From: Edaphobacter lichenicola
Lineage (GTDB): Bacteria > Acidobacteriota > Terriglobia > Terriglobales > Acidobacteriaceae
Direction of reading: 5' to 3'
Assembly: GCF_014201315.1 (NCBI RefSeq)
Contig: NZ_JACHDY010000004.1
Location: 186,001-250,000, forward strand
Length of the DNA stretch: 64,000 nt
Both the position numbers and the translations under genes were made by a program. Each line of letters begins with the position of its first letter. Within the stretch, counting starts at the first letter, position 1. Of this stretch, positions 1 through 9,691 are shown one piece after another. Below the pieces are notes generated by a model that saw nothing but the letters and a program-made list of their open reading frames with translations, did no database searches and was not told where the DNA came from.

Positions 1-39
1 ATCTCGTCGTTGCGCTGTTTTTTGGGGTGATGGGAGTTG

Positions 40-1107
40 CTAGTTGCTGCCCGGCGACGCGTAGGCCGTGTCCCGGTAGTATAGCGGCTTCCATCGAAGT
101 ATGTTGGCGGTCGCCTTGCACGGCGTCATCACGGACAGCGCTGTCAGATAGAAGCGGTTTTTTACACGCGCATGAATCTTCGGCATGAGGTAGCGGTCGA
201 TCGCATCCTCGCCGACGTTCCAACCGAAGCCGTAGACCGGCGTGATCACGAAGTCCTGAAAGCCGGTCTCATTGGTCGTGCGCCCCAGATGAGCGACATA
301 GTAGGTGTTCCGCCCGCTGTTGCCGATCGAAGCCTCGCTCACCGGCCCAACCTTCCATTGCGCGCTGTAGACTGCCGACCACGCCATAGCCTTCAGCCGG
401 CTGCGCCAGTAGTTGCCGTTGTTCTCAAACACTAGCGCCCGCGCCTTGGGATCGTTCTGCTCGAAGATGCTGCTGGTAATGCCTCCCATCATCGGGTGCC
501 CGATGTCATGCACGATGAAGGTCGTATCGTCCGACCACTGGTACCAACGATAGTGCTCGACGCAGTACTTATAGGTGGACCAGTAAGGATTCGACGTAAG
601 GTCGTTTCGGGTCTCCGAATCCAGCAGAATGTTCCCCGAGTGTTGCGCCGTAAGCCACTCGAAGGACTGCCACAGAATCGGGAGCCAGTGCACCTTGCAC
701 GCCTTCCCCTTGATTCTGCCGCTCTCGCAGCCCTCGGTCAGCTGCTCCCTTGCCAGCTCACCCTCTGCTGAGGACGGCCTCACCACACTGTCGCCAGTGC
801 GCAGGAACGTTAGCGCGTTCGCAGCAGACTCAACTCCGAGGTCCTCCCGGGCCTCAGCGCCCGAGGCATGGGCCACTGCGCCCGCCATCAAGACCACGTT
901 CGGGATCGGAGCATTGGGGAGGGAATTGAACGATGTTTCAGGCTCTGCCGCTGCTCCAGTCTCTGCCGATGCCGCTGGCCTGGCGGCTCCTGGATCAATA
1001 GCGGCAGCAGGACTCGCAGAGCATATCGGCGTGCCTAACAAAACAAAAACACCTGTGATTCCGAGCAGTGAACCAAGCTGGAGGCTGCTACGGAAGGGAG
1101 GGGGCAC
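40..1107 (-). CDS. secreted protein of unknown function (355 aa)
   Basis: I cannot name a family for this protein. It starts at a GTG with a GGAG ribosome site six bases upstream. Residues 1-32 look like a signal peptide (hydrophobic run LGITGVFVLLG ending near CSASPAAA). An alanine-rich linker follows, and from about residue 140 there is a compact aromatic-rich domain (WLPILWQSFEWL, YWSTYKYCVEHYRWY). That domain contains a striking HDIGHPMMGG motif, loosely like periplasmic or outer-membrane families with a His-Pro-x-x-Gly signature such as DUF3943; that resemblance is only an impression. Three cysteines in the mature part could form disulfides. It is transcribed away from the next gene and has no obvious operon partner. 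Confidence 0.75.
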   Translation of the reverse strand: MPPPFRSSLQLGSLLGITGVFVLLGTPICSASPAAAIDPGAARPAASAETGAAAEPETSFNSLPNAPIPNVVLMAGAVAHASGAEAREDLGVESAANALTFLRTGDSVVRPSSAEGELAREQLTEGCESGRIKGKACKVHWLPILWQSFEWLTAQHSGNILLDSETRNDLTSNPYWSTYKYCVEHYRWYQWSDDTTFIVHDIGHPMMGGITSSIFEQNDPKARALVFENNGNYWRSRLKAMAWSAVYSAQWKVGPVSEASIGNSGRNTYYVAHLGRTTNETGFQDFVITPVYGFGWNVGEDAIDRYLMPKIHARVKNRFYLTALSVMTPCKATANILRWKPLYYRDTAYASPGSN

Positions 1108-1364
1108 TATAGCTCCGGGGGGTAGGAATCGGGGTTAGGGAATCAAGGTTCAGCGCCAGGGGGAACAACTCAGCAAGCGCGCAGCAGAGCGTACTTGAAG
1201 CAGATCACCAAAAGCAACGAAAAGCTTAGGGAACGAAGCTCTGACGCCAGTGTGTGGGTGGATCAGCCAGCGCAGAGAACGCTTGCTCAGGCTCTGTGCG
1301 GAGAGCTATAGTGATGCCCAATCAAGGGATCAGGAATTAAGGGGAGGGCCGAATCCGCGTCAGT

Positions 1365-1847
1365 GTGCTGCACCTTCTCCCAGGTCTCACCTTGCTCTTC
1401 GCCGCTTCGGCAGCAGGGCTGGCGCAACAGCCGTCGCAAGACTGGCAACGCGTAGAGAGCCTCAAGGCCGGCGCTTCCATCCGGATTACTCTGTCCCAAC
1501 AGAAGTTCTTCTGCGCCTTCGACTCAGCCGATGGCGACGGTCTGGTCTGCCACAAGAGACAAGCTGGAGTTAATCACTCGATCTCCCTCCGCAAAACTGA
1601 CATTCGACTGATCCGCGCCCGCAGCATGACCGGGTCGGCGATCGGAGGAGCGCTCATCGGCGCTGGCGGTGGTGCCGGCATCGGTGCCATCGTCGACTCC
1701 AGCATCAAAAATGCCAACACCACCAACAACGCCAAGTTCACCGGCGGTCTGGCCCGCGCAGGCGGCCTGCTCGGCGCTCTCTTCGGCATCGCCACTGAGT
1801 TCGTGCCGGGCAAGTTGCTCTACAAGGGTGAGGTTGAACCGCACTGA
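1365..1847 (+). CDS. small secreted protein with glycine-zipper segment
   Basis: This 160-residue protein begins at a GTG and has a signal peptide (LLPGLTLLFAASAAGLAQQ). The first half is a small domain with two cysteines (FFCAFD, LVCHK). The second half is a glycine-zipper-like stretch, GSAIGGALIGAGGGAGIGA, followed by a second glycine-rich helix (GGLARAGGLLGALFGI). Glycine zippers usually pack in membranes, so an envelope location is likely. No enzymatic motif is visible. It ends 58 bp before the stop codon of the convergent UvrC-like gene. Confidence 0.65.
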   Translation: MLHLLPGLTLLFAASAAGLAQQPSQDWQRVESLKAGASIRITLSQQKFFCAFDSADGDGLVCHKRQAGVNHSISLRKTDIRLIRARSMTGSAIGGALIGAGGGAGIGAIVDSSIKNANTTNNAKFTGGLARAGGLLGALFGIATEFVPGKLLYKGEVEPH

Positions 1848-1905
1848 AGCTACCCTGAAACCGAATCCGCTCTGAATCTGAGGAACTCGCCTCTCAAGGT
1901 GCGCG

Positions 1906-3297
1906 TTAGCGATTCTTCGGCAGCACGGGCACGACTCTTTCCACGTCGGGGCGGCCTTCGTGGAGGATCTTGGTTTTGATTCCCTTCGCGGCTTCTTTGG
2001 CAGCGTCGCGCTGGGTTTCGGCCTTGGGTTTGGGGTCGCCGAGGACCATGCGGGCGGCACCGCGGAGGATCTTCCGGATGGGCCATGCGCCCTTGTCGCC
2101 CCCGTCTTCGTTGGGGAAGAAGATCTCGCCGTTGCGCTGCTTCTCGGGGCGATAGTACCAGCGACGCAACAGGGAGAGATGGTCGCTGAGGAGAGCGAGA
2201 TCGCTGGAGGGCTCGGCTAGGGCTTCAAGGAGGGAGAGGACGTGCGCGGCGCGGGCTTCGGGAGAGTCGGAGGCGCCGGATGTGTCGGTTGCAGCGCCTT
2301 CGAGTGGAACGGCCTGGAGCATCAGAGGCTGCGCGAAGAGGGAGCTGCCGACGCTGGTCTGCTCGCGCACGGCACGGACGCCGAGGGTGGAGAGGCGTTC
2401 GGGGCCGAGGATGCAGCCTCCGTTGAGCAGGAACAGCGCGGCTTGTTCGGCGTGCTCCTTCTCTTGTGCGGCCGTCTGGACGATGATGGCTTTCAGCTTC
2501 GGGATGGGGCGCACGATCCAGTCGGCGAGGGCCTGTGCGGCTTTTACCTTCTGCCATTGCGCGTGCAGGGCGGCGGCTTTTTCGAACTTCATTGCGGAGG
2601 AGGCCTCTTCGCGGGCCAGACCAATTTCAATGATCATGCTCTCGCCGCGGGTGTCGAAGAATTTTTTTACGGCCTCGGCTTCGGCGGCGTACTCCGCGGG
2701 CGAGCAGGCTTGCTTGCAGGGCTCGATGCACTTGTTCATCTCGCCATAGACGCAGCCGGGGTGGTCGGGATAGGGCGCGAGGTCTTCGTAGCAGCGGCGA
2801 AGTTTGAAGAGGTCGAGGACGGCGTCGCAGTAACGCTCGGCGGCGAGGCGCGAGGGGAATGGGCCGTACATCAGGGCGAGGCCGCGTTTGGAGAGCTTGT
2901 TGGTGGAGTAGACGCGAGGGAAGGGGTTCTCCATCGTCATGCGGAGAAAGTAGGGCGTGTGAAGCTTGAGGCGGCGGCGCGCCTCGGTGTAGCCGAAGTG
3001 CGTGGCGGTGGCTTGATAGAGGACGAGGGAGGACTCGAAGGCGGAGCCGGTGACGCAGTACTCGATGCGCGCGACTTTTTCGCGAAGGTTGAGGCGCTTG
3101 GATTGCGACTCCGGTGGATCGAGCAGACGACGCATGCGACGGCGGAGGTCGGCGGTCTTGGTGAGGTAGGGTGCGTCTTCCTGGCGTGCGCCGCAGAGGG
3201 CGAAGACCCCAGGGTGGGCGGGGATGGTGCGGAGGATCTCGTCTGCCTGGCCCGGGGTGAAGTCTAGTAGGTGTTCGAAATGGAAGCTGGTTGCCAC
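1906..3297 (-). CDS. UvrC-like protein with degenerate GIY-YIG domain and no RNase H domain
   Basis: The N-terminal two-thirds follows the UvrC layout. A GIY-YIG-like region at about residues 25-60 reads PGVFALCG...PYLTKTADLRRRM; the second tyrosine motif is YLT rather than YVG, so the nuclease site is degenerate although the LRRRM arginines remain. The UvrC cysteine region follows (LFKLRRCYED, HPGCVYGEMNKCIEPC), then a UVR-like helix pair near residues 215-250 (MKFEKAAALHAQW) that in UvrC binds UvrB. The remaining roughly 200 residues contain none of the acidic RNase H-like endonuclease motifs of full UvrC, which is usually about 600 residues. It may be a non-catalytic UvrB-binding homologue or a repair accessory. 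No uvr genes are nearby. Confidence 0.7.
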   Translation of the reverse strand: MATSFHFEHLLDFTPGQADEILRTIPAHPGVFALCGARQEDAPYLTKTADLRRRMRRLLDPPESQSKRLNLREKVARIEYCVTGSAFESSLVLYQATATHFGYTEARRRLKLHTPYFLRMTMENPFPRVYSTNKLSKRGLALMYGPFPSRLAAERYCDAVLDLFKLRRCYEDLAPYPDHPGCVYGEMNKCIEPCKQACSPAEYAAEAEAVKKFFDTRGESMIIEIGLAREEASSAMKFEKAAALHAQWQKVKAAQALADWIVRPIPKLKAIIVQTAAQEKEHAEQAALFLLNGGCILGPERLSTLGVRAVREQTSVGSSLFAQPLMLQAVPLEGAATDTSGASDSPEARAAHVLSLLEALAEPSSDLALLSDHLSLLRRWYYRPEKQRNGEIFFPNEDGGDKGAWPIRKILRGAARMVLGDPKPKAETQRDAAKEAAKGIKTKILHEGRPDVERVVPVLPKNR

Positions 3298-3340
3298 AAC
3301 GTGAATTGTAGTCTTGCTTTATCTGATGATGCGCTACAAC

Positions 3341-4717
3341 TTACGCACCGGCGATCGTCATGCCTTCGATGCGCATGGTGGGGGCGGCGCTGGCTCCGCG
3401 GAAGATGAGATCGTTGCCAATGGCGACGATGTTTTTGTACATGTCTTTGAGGTTGCCGGCGATGGTGATCTCTTCGACCGGGTAGGCGAGTTCGCCGTTC
3501 TCGATCCAGAGGCCGCTCGCGCCCTGAGAGTAGTCGCCGGTGACGAGGTTGACGCCGAAGCCCATCGTCTCGGTGACGTAGAGGCCGGATTGGATGTCGC
3601 CGATGATCTGCTCGGGGGTGAGCGTGCCGGCTTCGAGGAAGAAGTTGCCCGCGCCGATGCCGGGGTTGCCGGCGAGTCCGCGCGAGGCGTTGCCGGTGGA
3701 CTTCATGTTGAGCTTGCGTGCGGTGTAGGTGTTCGAGACGTAGTTCTTCAGGATGCCGCGTTCGACGAGCACGGTGCGGCGCGTGGGCAGACCTTCGCCG
3801 TCGAAGGGACGTGTGCCGAAGCCGCCGATTCCGTCGTGAATGATGGTGCCGTCGTCGATGACGGTGATGTTTTCGCCGGCGACCTCTTCGCCCAGCATGC
3901 CGCTGAAGAAGGAGGCGTTGCGATAGATGGCGTCACCGTTGGCCGCGTCGAAGATGTTGCCGATGATTCCGCGCGCGATCTCGGGCGAGAAGACGACCGG
4001 GGCCTTTTGGGTTTTGACCTGGCGTGCGCCGAGCCGCTTGAGGGTGCGGCGCGCGGCTTCCTGGCCGATCTCTTCCGGGTTCTCGAGCTTGGTGACGGTG
4101 CGCGAGTTTGAGAACCAGTAGTTGCGCTGCATGTTGCCCTTCTCGTCGTGGGCGATGGGCGCGGCAGAGAACCCGCAGTAGCTACGGCGGTACTCGCCGG
4201 TGAAGCCGCGGGAGTTCATCAGGATCTTGTGCGAGGTCGAGGTGTCGAAGTCGCCGCCGCCGGAGTTCTGGATGCGGGCGTCGTAGGCCATGGCAGCGGC
4301 TTCGGTGCGGCGGGCGATCTCGATGCGTTCGGCGGGAGGCATCTCGTTTACGTCGTCGAAGTAGAGGTGCTGATCTTCTTCGATCTGGCCGAACTCGTGT
4401 GCTTCGGGCAGGCCGGCGAACGGATCTTCGCTGGTGATCTTCGCGAGCGTGAGGGCTCCTTCGACGAGGCGCGCGATGCTGTCGTTGGAGAAGTCAGAGG
4501 ACGACGTGCTCGCCGTGCGCTGGCCGATGAAGACGCGCAGGCCAACTGCTCGCGAGCCTGATTCTTTCAGCGTCTCAACCTGTCCCAGCCGCACCAGCGC
4601 GGAGAACTCATCGCCTTCGTAGACGACAGCTTCAGCATCGGTGGCTCCAGCCTTGAGGGCGTGGCTGAGGACATCGGAGGCAAGCTGGCGGAGGTTCGTG
4701 GTCGTCTGGGTTGGCAT
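3341..4717 (-). CDS. pmbA: TldE/PmbA-type metalloprotease subunit
   Basis: This 458-residue protein has the TldD/PmbA fold: an N-terminal domain (VLSHALKAGATDAEAVVYEG), a substrate-groove region with arginine pairs, and a C-terminal domain ending MRIEGMTIAGA. It lacks the HExxxH zinc site seen in TldD at 6108-7550, as expected for the non-catalytic TldE/PmbA partner. In known systems TldD and TldE form a heterodimer that trims unfolded peptides, for example the microcin B17 leader and CcdA. The frame stays open upstream to 5374, but family similarity begins at the ATG at 4717 (MPTQTTTNLRQLA), which has a GAAGAG ribosome site. It lies downstream of tldD on the same strand, separated by two small genes and an oppositely oriented gene. 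Confidence 0.9.
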   Translation of the reverse strand: MPTQTTTNLRQLASDVLSHALKAGATDAEAVVYEGDEFSALVRLGQVETLKESGSRAVGLRVFIGQRTASTSSSDFSNDSIARLVEGALTLAKITSEDPFAGLPEAHEFGQIEEDQHLYFDDVNEMPPAERIEIARRTEAAAMAYDARIQNSGGGDFDTSTSHKILMNSRGFTGEYRRSYCGFSAAPIAHDEKGNMQRNYWFSNSRTVTKLENPEEIGQEAARRTLKRLGARQVKTQKAPVVFSPEIARGIIGNIFDAANGDAIYRNASFFSGMLGEEVAGENITVIDDGTIIHDGIGGFGTRPFDGEGLPTRRTVLVERGILKNYVSNTYTARKLNMKSTGNASRGLAGNPGIGAGNFFLEAGTLTPEQIIGDIQSGLYVTETMGFGVNLVTGDYSQGASGLWIENGELAYPVEEITIAGNLKDMYKNIVAIGNDLIFRGASAAPTMRIEGMTIAGA

Positions 4718-4864
4718 GGTCTCTTCAGGATAATTGGTTTGAGCTGACTTTTTCTGACGGATGCAACAGGTGTATCTGGTCGGAGAAAGAGGCGATGGGT
4801 CGGCTGGGAGAGTGGCTGATATGATGCTCGCTGTTATTTCACAGGTGCCGAACAGGAGATGCGA

Positions 4865-5284
4865 GTGTCTGAGTCTGGGAACGTCATAGTCATTGCACGG
4901 TTTTTGGATGAGGTCATCAATCAGGGACGGTTGGAGCAAGCCGACGAACTTGTCGCGGTCGACTTTGTCGAGCTTGATCCTCTTCCGGGTCAGCGGCAGG
5001 GACGAGAGGGTTTGAAAGAGGTCATCGGGATGTTGCGCACCGCATTCCCGGACATTCACTGGGTTGCGGACGAGACGGTGGCCAGTGGAGACAAGGTTGT
5101 CACTCGTTTCACGTGGACCGGCACACATCGAGGGACATTTCTCGGTGTTCCTGCTACGGGCCGGAGCGTCAGCGTCAAAGGTGTCGTCATCGACCGCCTG
5201 GTCGAGGGCAAGATGAGGGACAGTCGAATCCTGATGGATAACTTGACGATGATGCAGCAGCTTGGCGTCATACCAAGGGCATAG
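4865..5284 (+). CDS. SnoaL-like ester cyclase / NTF2-fold protein
   Basis: This 139-residue protein matches the SnoaL-like ester cyclase group of the NTF2-like superfamily: RFLDEVINQGRLEQADELV, then GREGLKEVIGMLRTAFPDIHW, then a beta sheet core TGTHRGTFLGVPATGRSV. The exact reaction cannot be read from sequence. I prefer the GTG at 4865 because AGGAG (4854-4858) lies six bases upstream; the ATG at 4859 directly abuts that site. It runs against its neighbours, between pmbA and the two tandem small genes, and so interrupts the tldD/tldE locus. Confidence 0.8.
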   Translation: MSESGNVIVIARFLDEVINQGRLEQADELVAVDFVELDPLPGQRQGREGLKEVIGMLRTAFPDIHWVADETVASGDKVVTRFTWTGTHRGTFLGVPATGRSVSVKGVVIDRLVEGKMRDSRILMDNLTMMQQLGVIPRA

Positions 5285-5387
5285 CGGCCGATCGCGCATG
5301 GATTGATGCGATCGTGCGTGTGCTTGCCCTTGTAGAGGATTGCCAGGAACGATCGCCCCGGCTGGAGCTAACACTCAGCGAACGGTG

Positions 5388-5696
5388 TTAGCGAACAGGG
5401 GTTGCGGAGGGCCGGGGCAGGCGACCGTCTGTGGCTTTCAGGAAGTACATGCCTGCCGCGCAGTACTCGGAGTCGGTCTTCAGCTTGTGTTCGATGTGCG
5501 TGGCGGGGCCGTCTTCTGAGCGGCGCTTGAAGAGTTTTACCGCGCCTCCGCAGGTCATGCAGCGGAACTCCGTGTCGTTATCTTCGAGCGCGACCGTGAT
5601 GGGCTTGACCTTCCAGAACGACTCGTAACCACCGGCTGCTCTGACGCGGCGTCGCTTCACTTCACACTCGTAAAACTTTTCACGTTCGACTGCCAT
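5388..5696 (-). CDS. tandem small zinc-finger-like protein, copy 1 (102 aa)
   Basis: I do not recognise the family. The protein is 102 residues and is 70/102 identical by direct count to the neighbour at 5800-6108, with no gaps. Conserved features are MAVEREK, YECEVKRRRV, FWKVKP, DNDTEFRC, C46-x2-C49, H70 (EHK), C79 (DSEYC) and KATDGR. C46, C49, H70 and C79 form a plausible CCHC zinc site; C11 is also conserved. The ATG at 5696 is chosen because the paralogue starts at the same residue and GAGGT precedes it; the frame stays open upstream to 5762. It is highly charged, with no signal peptide. It follows copy 2 and tldD on the same strand. Confidence 0.8.
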   Translation of the reverse strand: MAVEREKFYECEVKRRRVRAAGGYESFWKVKPITVALEDNDTEFRCMTCGGAVKLFKRRSEDGPATHIEHKLKTDSEYCAAGMYFLKATDGRLPRPSATPVR

Positions 5697-5799
5697 GGGG
5701 ATACCTCGAGATTCGGTGCGGTTGGTCGTACGTTGAGTCGTACTTTCAGATGTCGTGCGCACAGGGCCCTGGGGAAAGTTGTTGCAGCGAAGCAGTCGG

Positions 5800-6107
5800 T
5801 TACTCGACGGGATGCTGCGAAGGTCTGGGCTCGCGGCCGTCGGTTGCTTTTTTGAAGAGCATTCCGTTGGCGCAGTACTCGGAGTCGGCCGGGGACTTGT
5901 GCTCGACGTACGGTACAGTGCCGGTCTTGCCGTTGCGGCCGAGCAGCTTGACCTCGCCGAAGCAGTCCTTGCAGCGAAACTCGGTGTCGTTGTCGACGAG
6001 CGCGACGGCTACGGGCTTGACCTTCCAGAATGGCTCATAGCCTCCGCCGGCTTTGACGCGACGGCGTTTCACTTCACACTCGTAGATCTTTTCGCGTTCG
6101 ACAGCCA

Positions 6108-6108
<1 letters not shown>
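5800..6108 (-). CDS. tandem small zinc-finger-like protein, copy 2 (102 aa), coupled to tldD
   Basis: Paralogue of 5388-5696 with the same length and the same cysteine and histidine pattern (FRCKDC, EHK, SEYC). Its start codon overlaps the tldD stop in TAATG, so its translation is probably coupled to TldD. The two copies are also close at DNA level, especially over the first 30 codons, which indicates duplication in place. The middle (residues 56-74) is the most divergent part between copies, suggesting a variable loop between the CxxC and the His/Cys ligands. Function is unknown; a substrate, adaptor or unrelated small nucleic-acid-binding role are all possible. Confidence 0.82.
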
Positions 6109-7550
<1,442 letters not shown>

Positions 7551-7669
7551 CTAGATTGATTCTAGGCTTCCAAGGGAGCCGCGGCAAATAACTCCCTTGC
7601 GGAGGTGCAGCGGAAGTATGCCTGCCGACCTCTCTTTTTCGCAAAGATCAGCGCGCTTTCGGGCCCGTT

Positions 7670-8620
7670 TCAGCGCCCATGCGACGGGTCGGCGGAGCCT
7701 GAAACACTAAGGTCCAACGGAAAATTTGGCAGATCGGGAGCGTAGCAGTTGCCGTCGGTGGCGTAGGTTTTGCTGCAGGACGCTGTGATCTCCTTGCGTC
7801 GCGGAGACTGAGCGTACTGCCACACCGCAATGTCCGGGGTGCCGCTGGAGTCGAGCGGAGGGGGCTGCAGACTGCATCCGTTGGCGGGTGGGCAGGCGTC
7901 CTGGTAGACCCACATCGCGATCTGGTGCAGATGCTGCGCGGCCACCTGCCCGCGAATATTCTGCACGGTGGTAATGGTCTTGCCGGGACTGTCATTGACT
8001 GGCTGGCCGCTGCCATAGACTCCGGGCAGATAGTCCGAGTGGGCGACTGCCTCTGTCCACGCAAGAAGATACGCAGACTGGTCTTCGGTGAGTCGGCCGC
8101 CCTCCTCCTGATCCAGAAAAATGATCGTGTGGGCAGGGAAGTGTTCGCGCGCGGCTGCGGCGGCGGCTGCGGCTGCGTCCCTGGCTCCCAGCGAGGCAGG
8201 CGATGTTCCGGAGCGCTTCGCTTTTTTGATCTCCGACTCAAACCGGCCGTTGAACAACACCAGAAAGCCGAAACCATTACGCATCAATGCCTCGCGCTTG
8301 CCGACCCAGCCGTTCTGTTTTTCGCCAGGGGGATTGTTGAGCCAGTAACCGACGAAGGCGAAGTGTCGTCGCAGCGCAGGCATTGTTGCCTCCTTCGGGT
8401 AGTCGTTGCTGTCGAAGCCAACGTAGCTGCCTGCTGTGCCGCTGGGCTGGTTCGCTTCAGATTGGCTCGCTTCAGATTGGTTCGCTTGGGTAACCGCATG
8501 ACTCAAGACCGCAGCGGTAGGCTGCTGCGCATAAACAGTGGTGGCGGCAAGAATCAGGGCGAGGGGTAGAGCGGAAAGTCGCATAAAGGAAAGCTTCGAG
8601 GGGCGCAACTGAATCTTCAT
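7670..8620 (-). CDS. secreted DUF1906 (glycoside-hydrolase-like TIM barrel) protein
   Basis: This 316-residue protein has a signal peptide (MRLSALPLALILAATTVYAQQ; the true start may be the ATG about 13 residues in). The domain begins at residue 67 with YVGFDSNDYP and continues LRRHFAFVGYWLNNPPG, GFGFLVLFNGR, IIFLDQEEGGRL and GVYGSG. That order fits DUF1906, the Rv2525c-like glycoside-hydrolase-like domain. FLDQEEGG carries the likely acidic active-site residues. A polyalanine run (residues about 150-160) forms a helix after the second strand. It probably acts on a cell-wall or external polysaccharide; the substrate is unknown. Confidence 0.78.
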   Translation of the reverse strand: MKIQLRPSKLSFMRLSALPLALILAATTVYAQQPTAAVLSHAVTQANQSEASQSEANQPSGTAGSYVGFDSNDYPKEATMPALRRHFAFVGYWLNNPPGEKQNGWVGKREALMRNGFGFLVLFNGRFESEIKKAKRSGTSPASLGARDAAAAAAAAAREHFPAHTIIFLDQEEGGRLTEDQSAYLLAWTEAVAHSDYLPGVYGSGQPVNDSPGKTITTVQNIRGQVAAQHLHQIAMWVYQDACPPANGCSLQPPPLDSSGTPDIAVWQYAQSPRRKEITASCSKTYATDGNCYAPDLPNFPLDLSVSGSADPSHGR

Positions 8621-8676
8621 GGTAGGTTACACAATTTCGTGTGCTAAGTTGCTGGTAGAGGTATGGAGGCGAGGCC

Positions 8677-9210
8677 ATGGCGCTTACTGATATCGATTCG
8701 AGGTACCCTGTAGGCGTCTTTGAAACGCCCGCATCCATCTCTGCGGATGAGCGTACCGGGGCGATTGCAACGCTCGCGGAGCTGCCCGAACAACTGCGCA
8801 ATGCCGTAGACGGATTGAGCTCGGCGCAGTTGAGCACGCCCTATCGCGAAGGGGGATGGACGCTGCGCCAGGTGGTGCATCACGTCGCGGACAGCCACAT
8901 GAACGCCCTGGTTCGGGTGAAGCTCGCGCTGACCGAGGACTGGCCGGCGGTCAAGCCCTATGATGAGGCCGCCTGGGCGAAGCTGCATGACATGGCCGCG
9001 CCGGTGGAGTGGTCCCTGGAGCTGGTGGAAGCCCTGCACGCGCGATGGGTGATGCTGCTTCAGTCTCTCGACGAACAGCAGTGGCAGCGTGGGTACAACC
9101 ATCCCGAGGATGGCCGCGTCACGGTGGAGCTGTCGGCGCTGACCTATGCCTGGCACTCTCGCCATCACGTGGCCCACATCACGCATCTGCGCGCGAAGGA
9201 AGGGTGGTAG
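8677..9210 (+). CDS. YfiT/BstA-type DinB-family metal-dependent transferase
   Basis: This 177-residue four-helix-bundle protein matches the YfiT/BstA branch of the DinB superfamily. The metal-binding histidines appear as GGWTLRQVVHHVADSHMNA and WHSRHHVAHI. The N-terminal signature SRYPVGVF is typical of YfiT. In Firmicutes these enzymes transfer bacillithiol; the thiol used here is unknown. It is followed 15 bp later by a GNAT gene on the same strand, so the two may be co-transcribed. Confidence 0.85.
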   Translation: MALTDIDSRYPVGVFETPASISADERTGAIATLAELPEQLRNAVDGLSSAQLSTPYREGGWTLRQVVHHVADSHMNALVRVKLALTEDWPAVKPYDEAAWAKLHDMAAPVEWSLELVEALHARWVMLLQSLDEQQWQRGYNHPEDGRVTVELSALTYAWHSRHHVAHITHLRAKEGW

Positions 9211-9224
9211 CGGGCTGCCCGCAT

Positions 9225-9647
9225 ATGCCCACCATTCAGATTGCTACGATGCCGAGCGAGATGGACCGCTGCTTCCCGGTGATGCGCCAGCTTCGGCCCA
9301 TGTTGGCTGCCGAAGAGTTTGTTGGCCGCATTCAAACCCAGCAGGCCGAGGGATATCTGCTCGCGTATCTTGAATCGGACGGCGCGATCGTGTCGGTCGC
9401 CGGCTTTCGCATGCAGAATCTGCTGTGGAGCGGCAAGACGCTCTACGTCGATGACCTGGTGACGGACGAGGCTGCGCGCTCGAAGGGGCATGGCGAGTCG
9501 ATGCTGACGTGGCTGATTGCGCTGGCCAAAGAGGCAGGGTGCACCACCTTCATGCTCGACTCGGGAACGCACCGACACGAGGCGCATGCGTTCTACTTCA
9601 GGCATGGGCTGCGCATCTCCGACTTTCACTTCAAGCTTTCGTTGTAG
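9225..9647 (+). CDS. GNAT-family N-acetyltransferase
   Basis: This 140-residue protein has the GNAT core: LYVDDLVTDEAARSKGHGESML is motif A with an acetyl-CoA pyrophosphate loop (RSKGHG in place of the usual RGxGxG), followed by GCTTFMLDSGTHRHEAHAFYFRHGL (motif B). The start is the ATG at 9225 (MPTIQIATMPSEM); the frame stays open upstream, inside the preceding gene, without GNAT similarity. The substrate cannot be assigned. Confidence 0.85.
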   Translation: MPTIQIATMPSEMDRCFPVMRQLRPMLAAEEFVGRIQTQQAEGYLLAYLESDGAIVSVAGFRMQNLLWSGKTLYVDDLVTDEAARSKGHGESMLTWLIALAKEAGCTTFMLDSGTHRHEAHAFYFRHGLRISDFHFKLSL

Positions 9648-9691
9648 ATTCTGCAACGGTTTTCGATCCGCAGATGTGCTAACGTTCGGCT

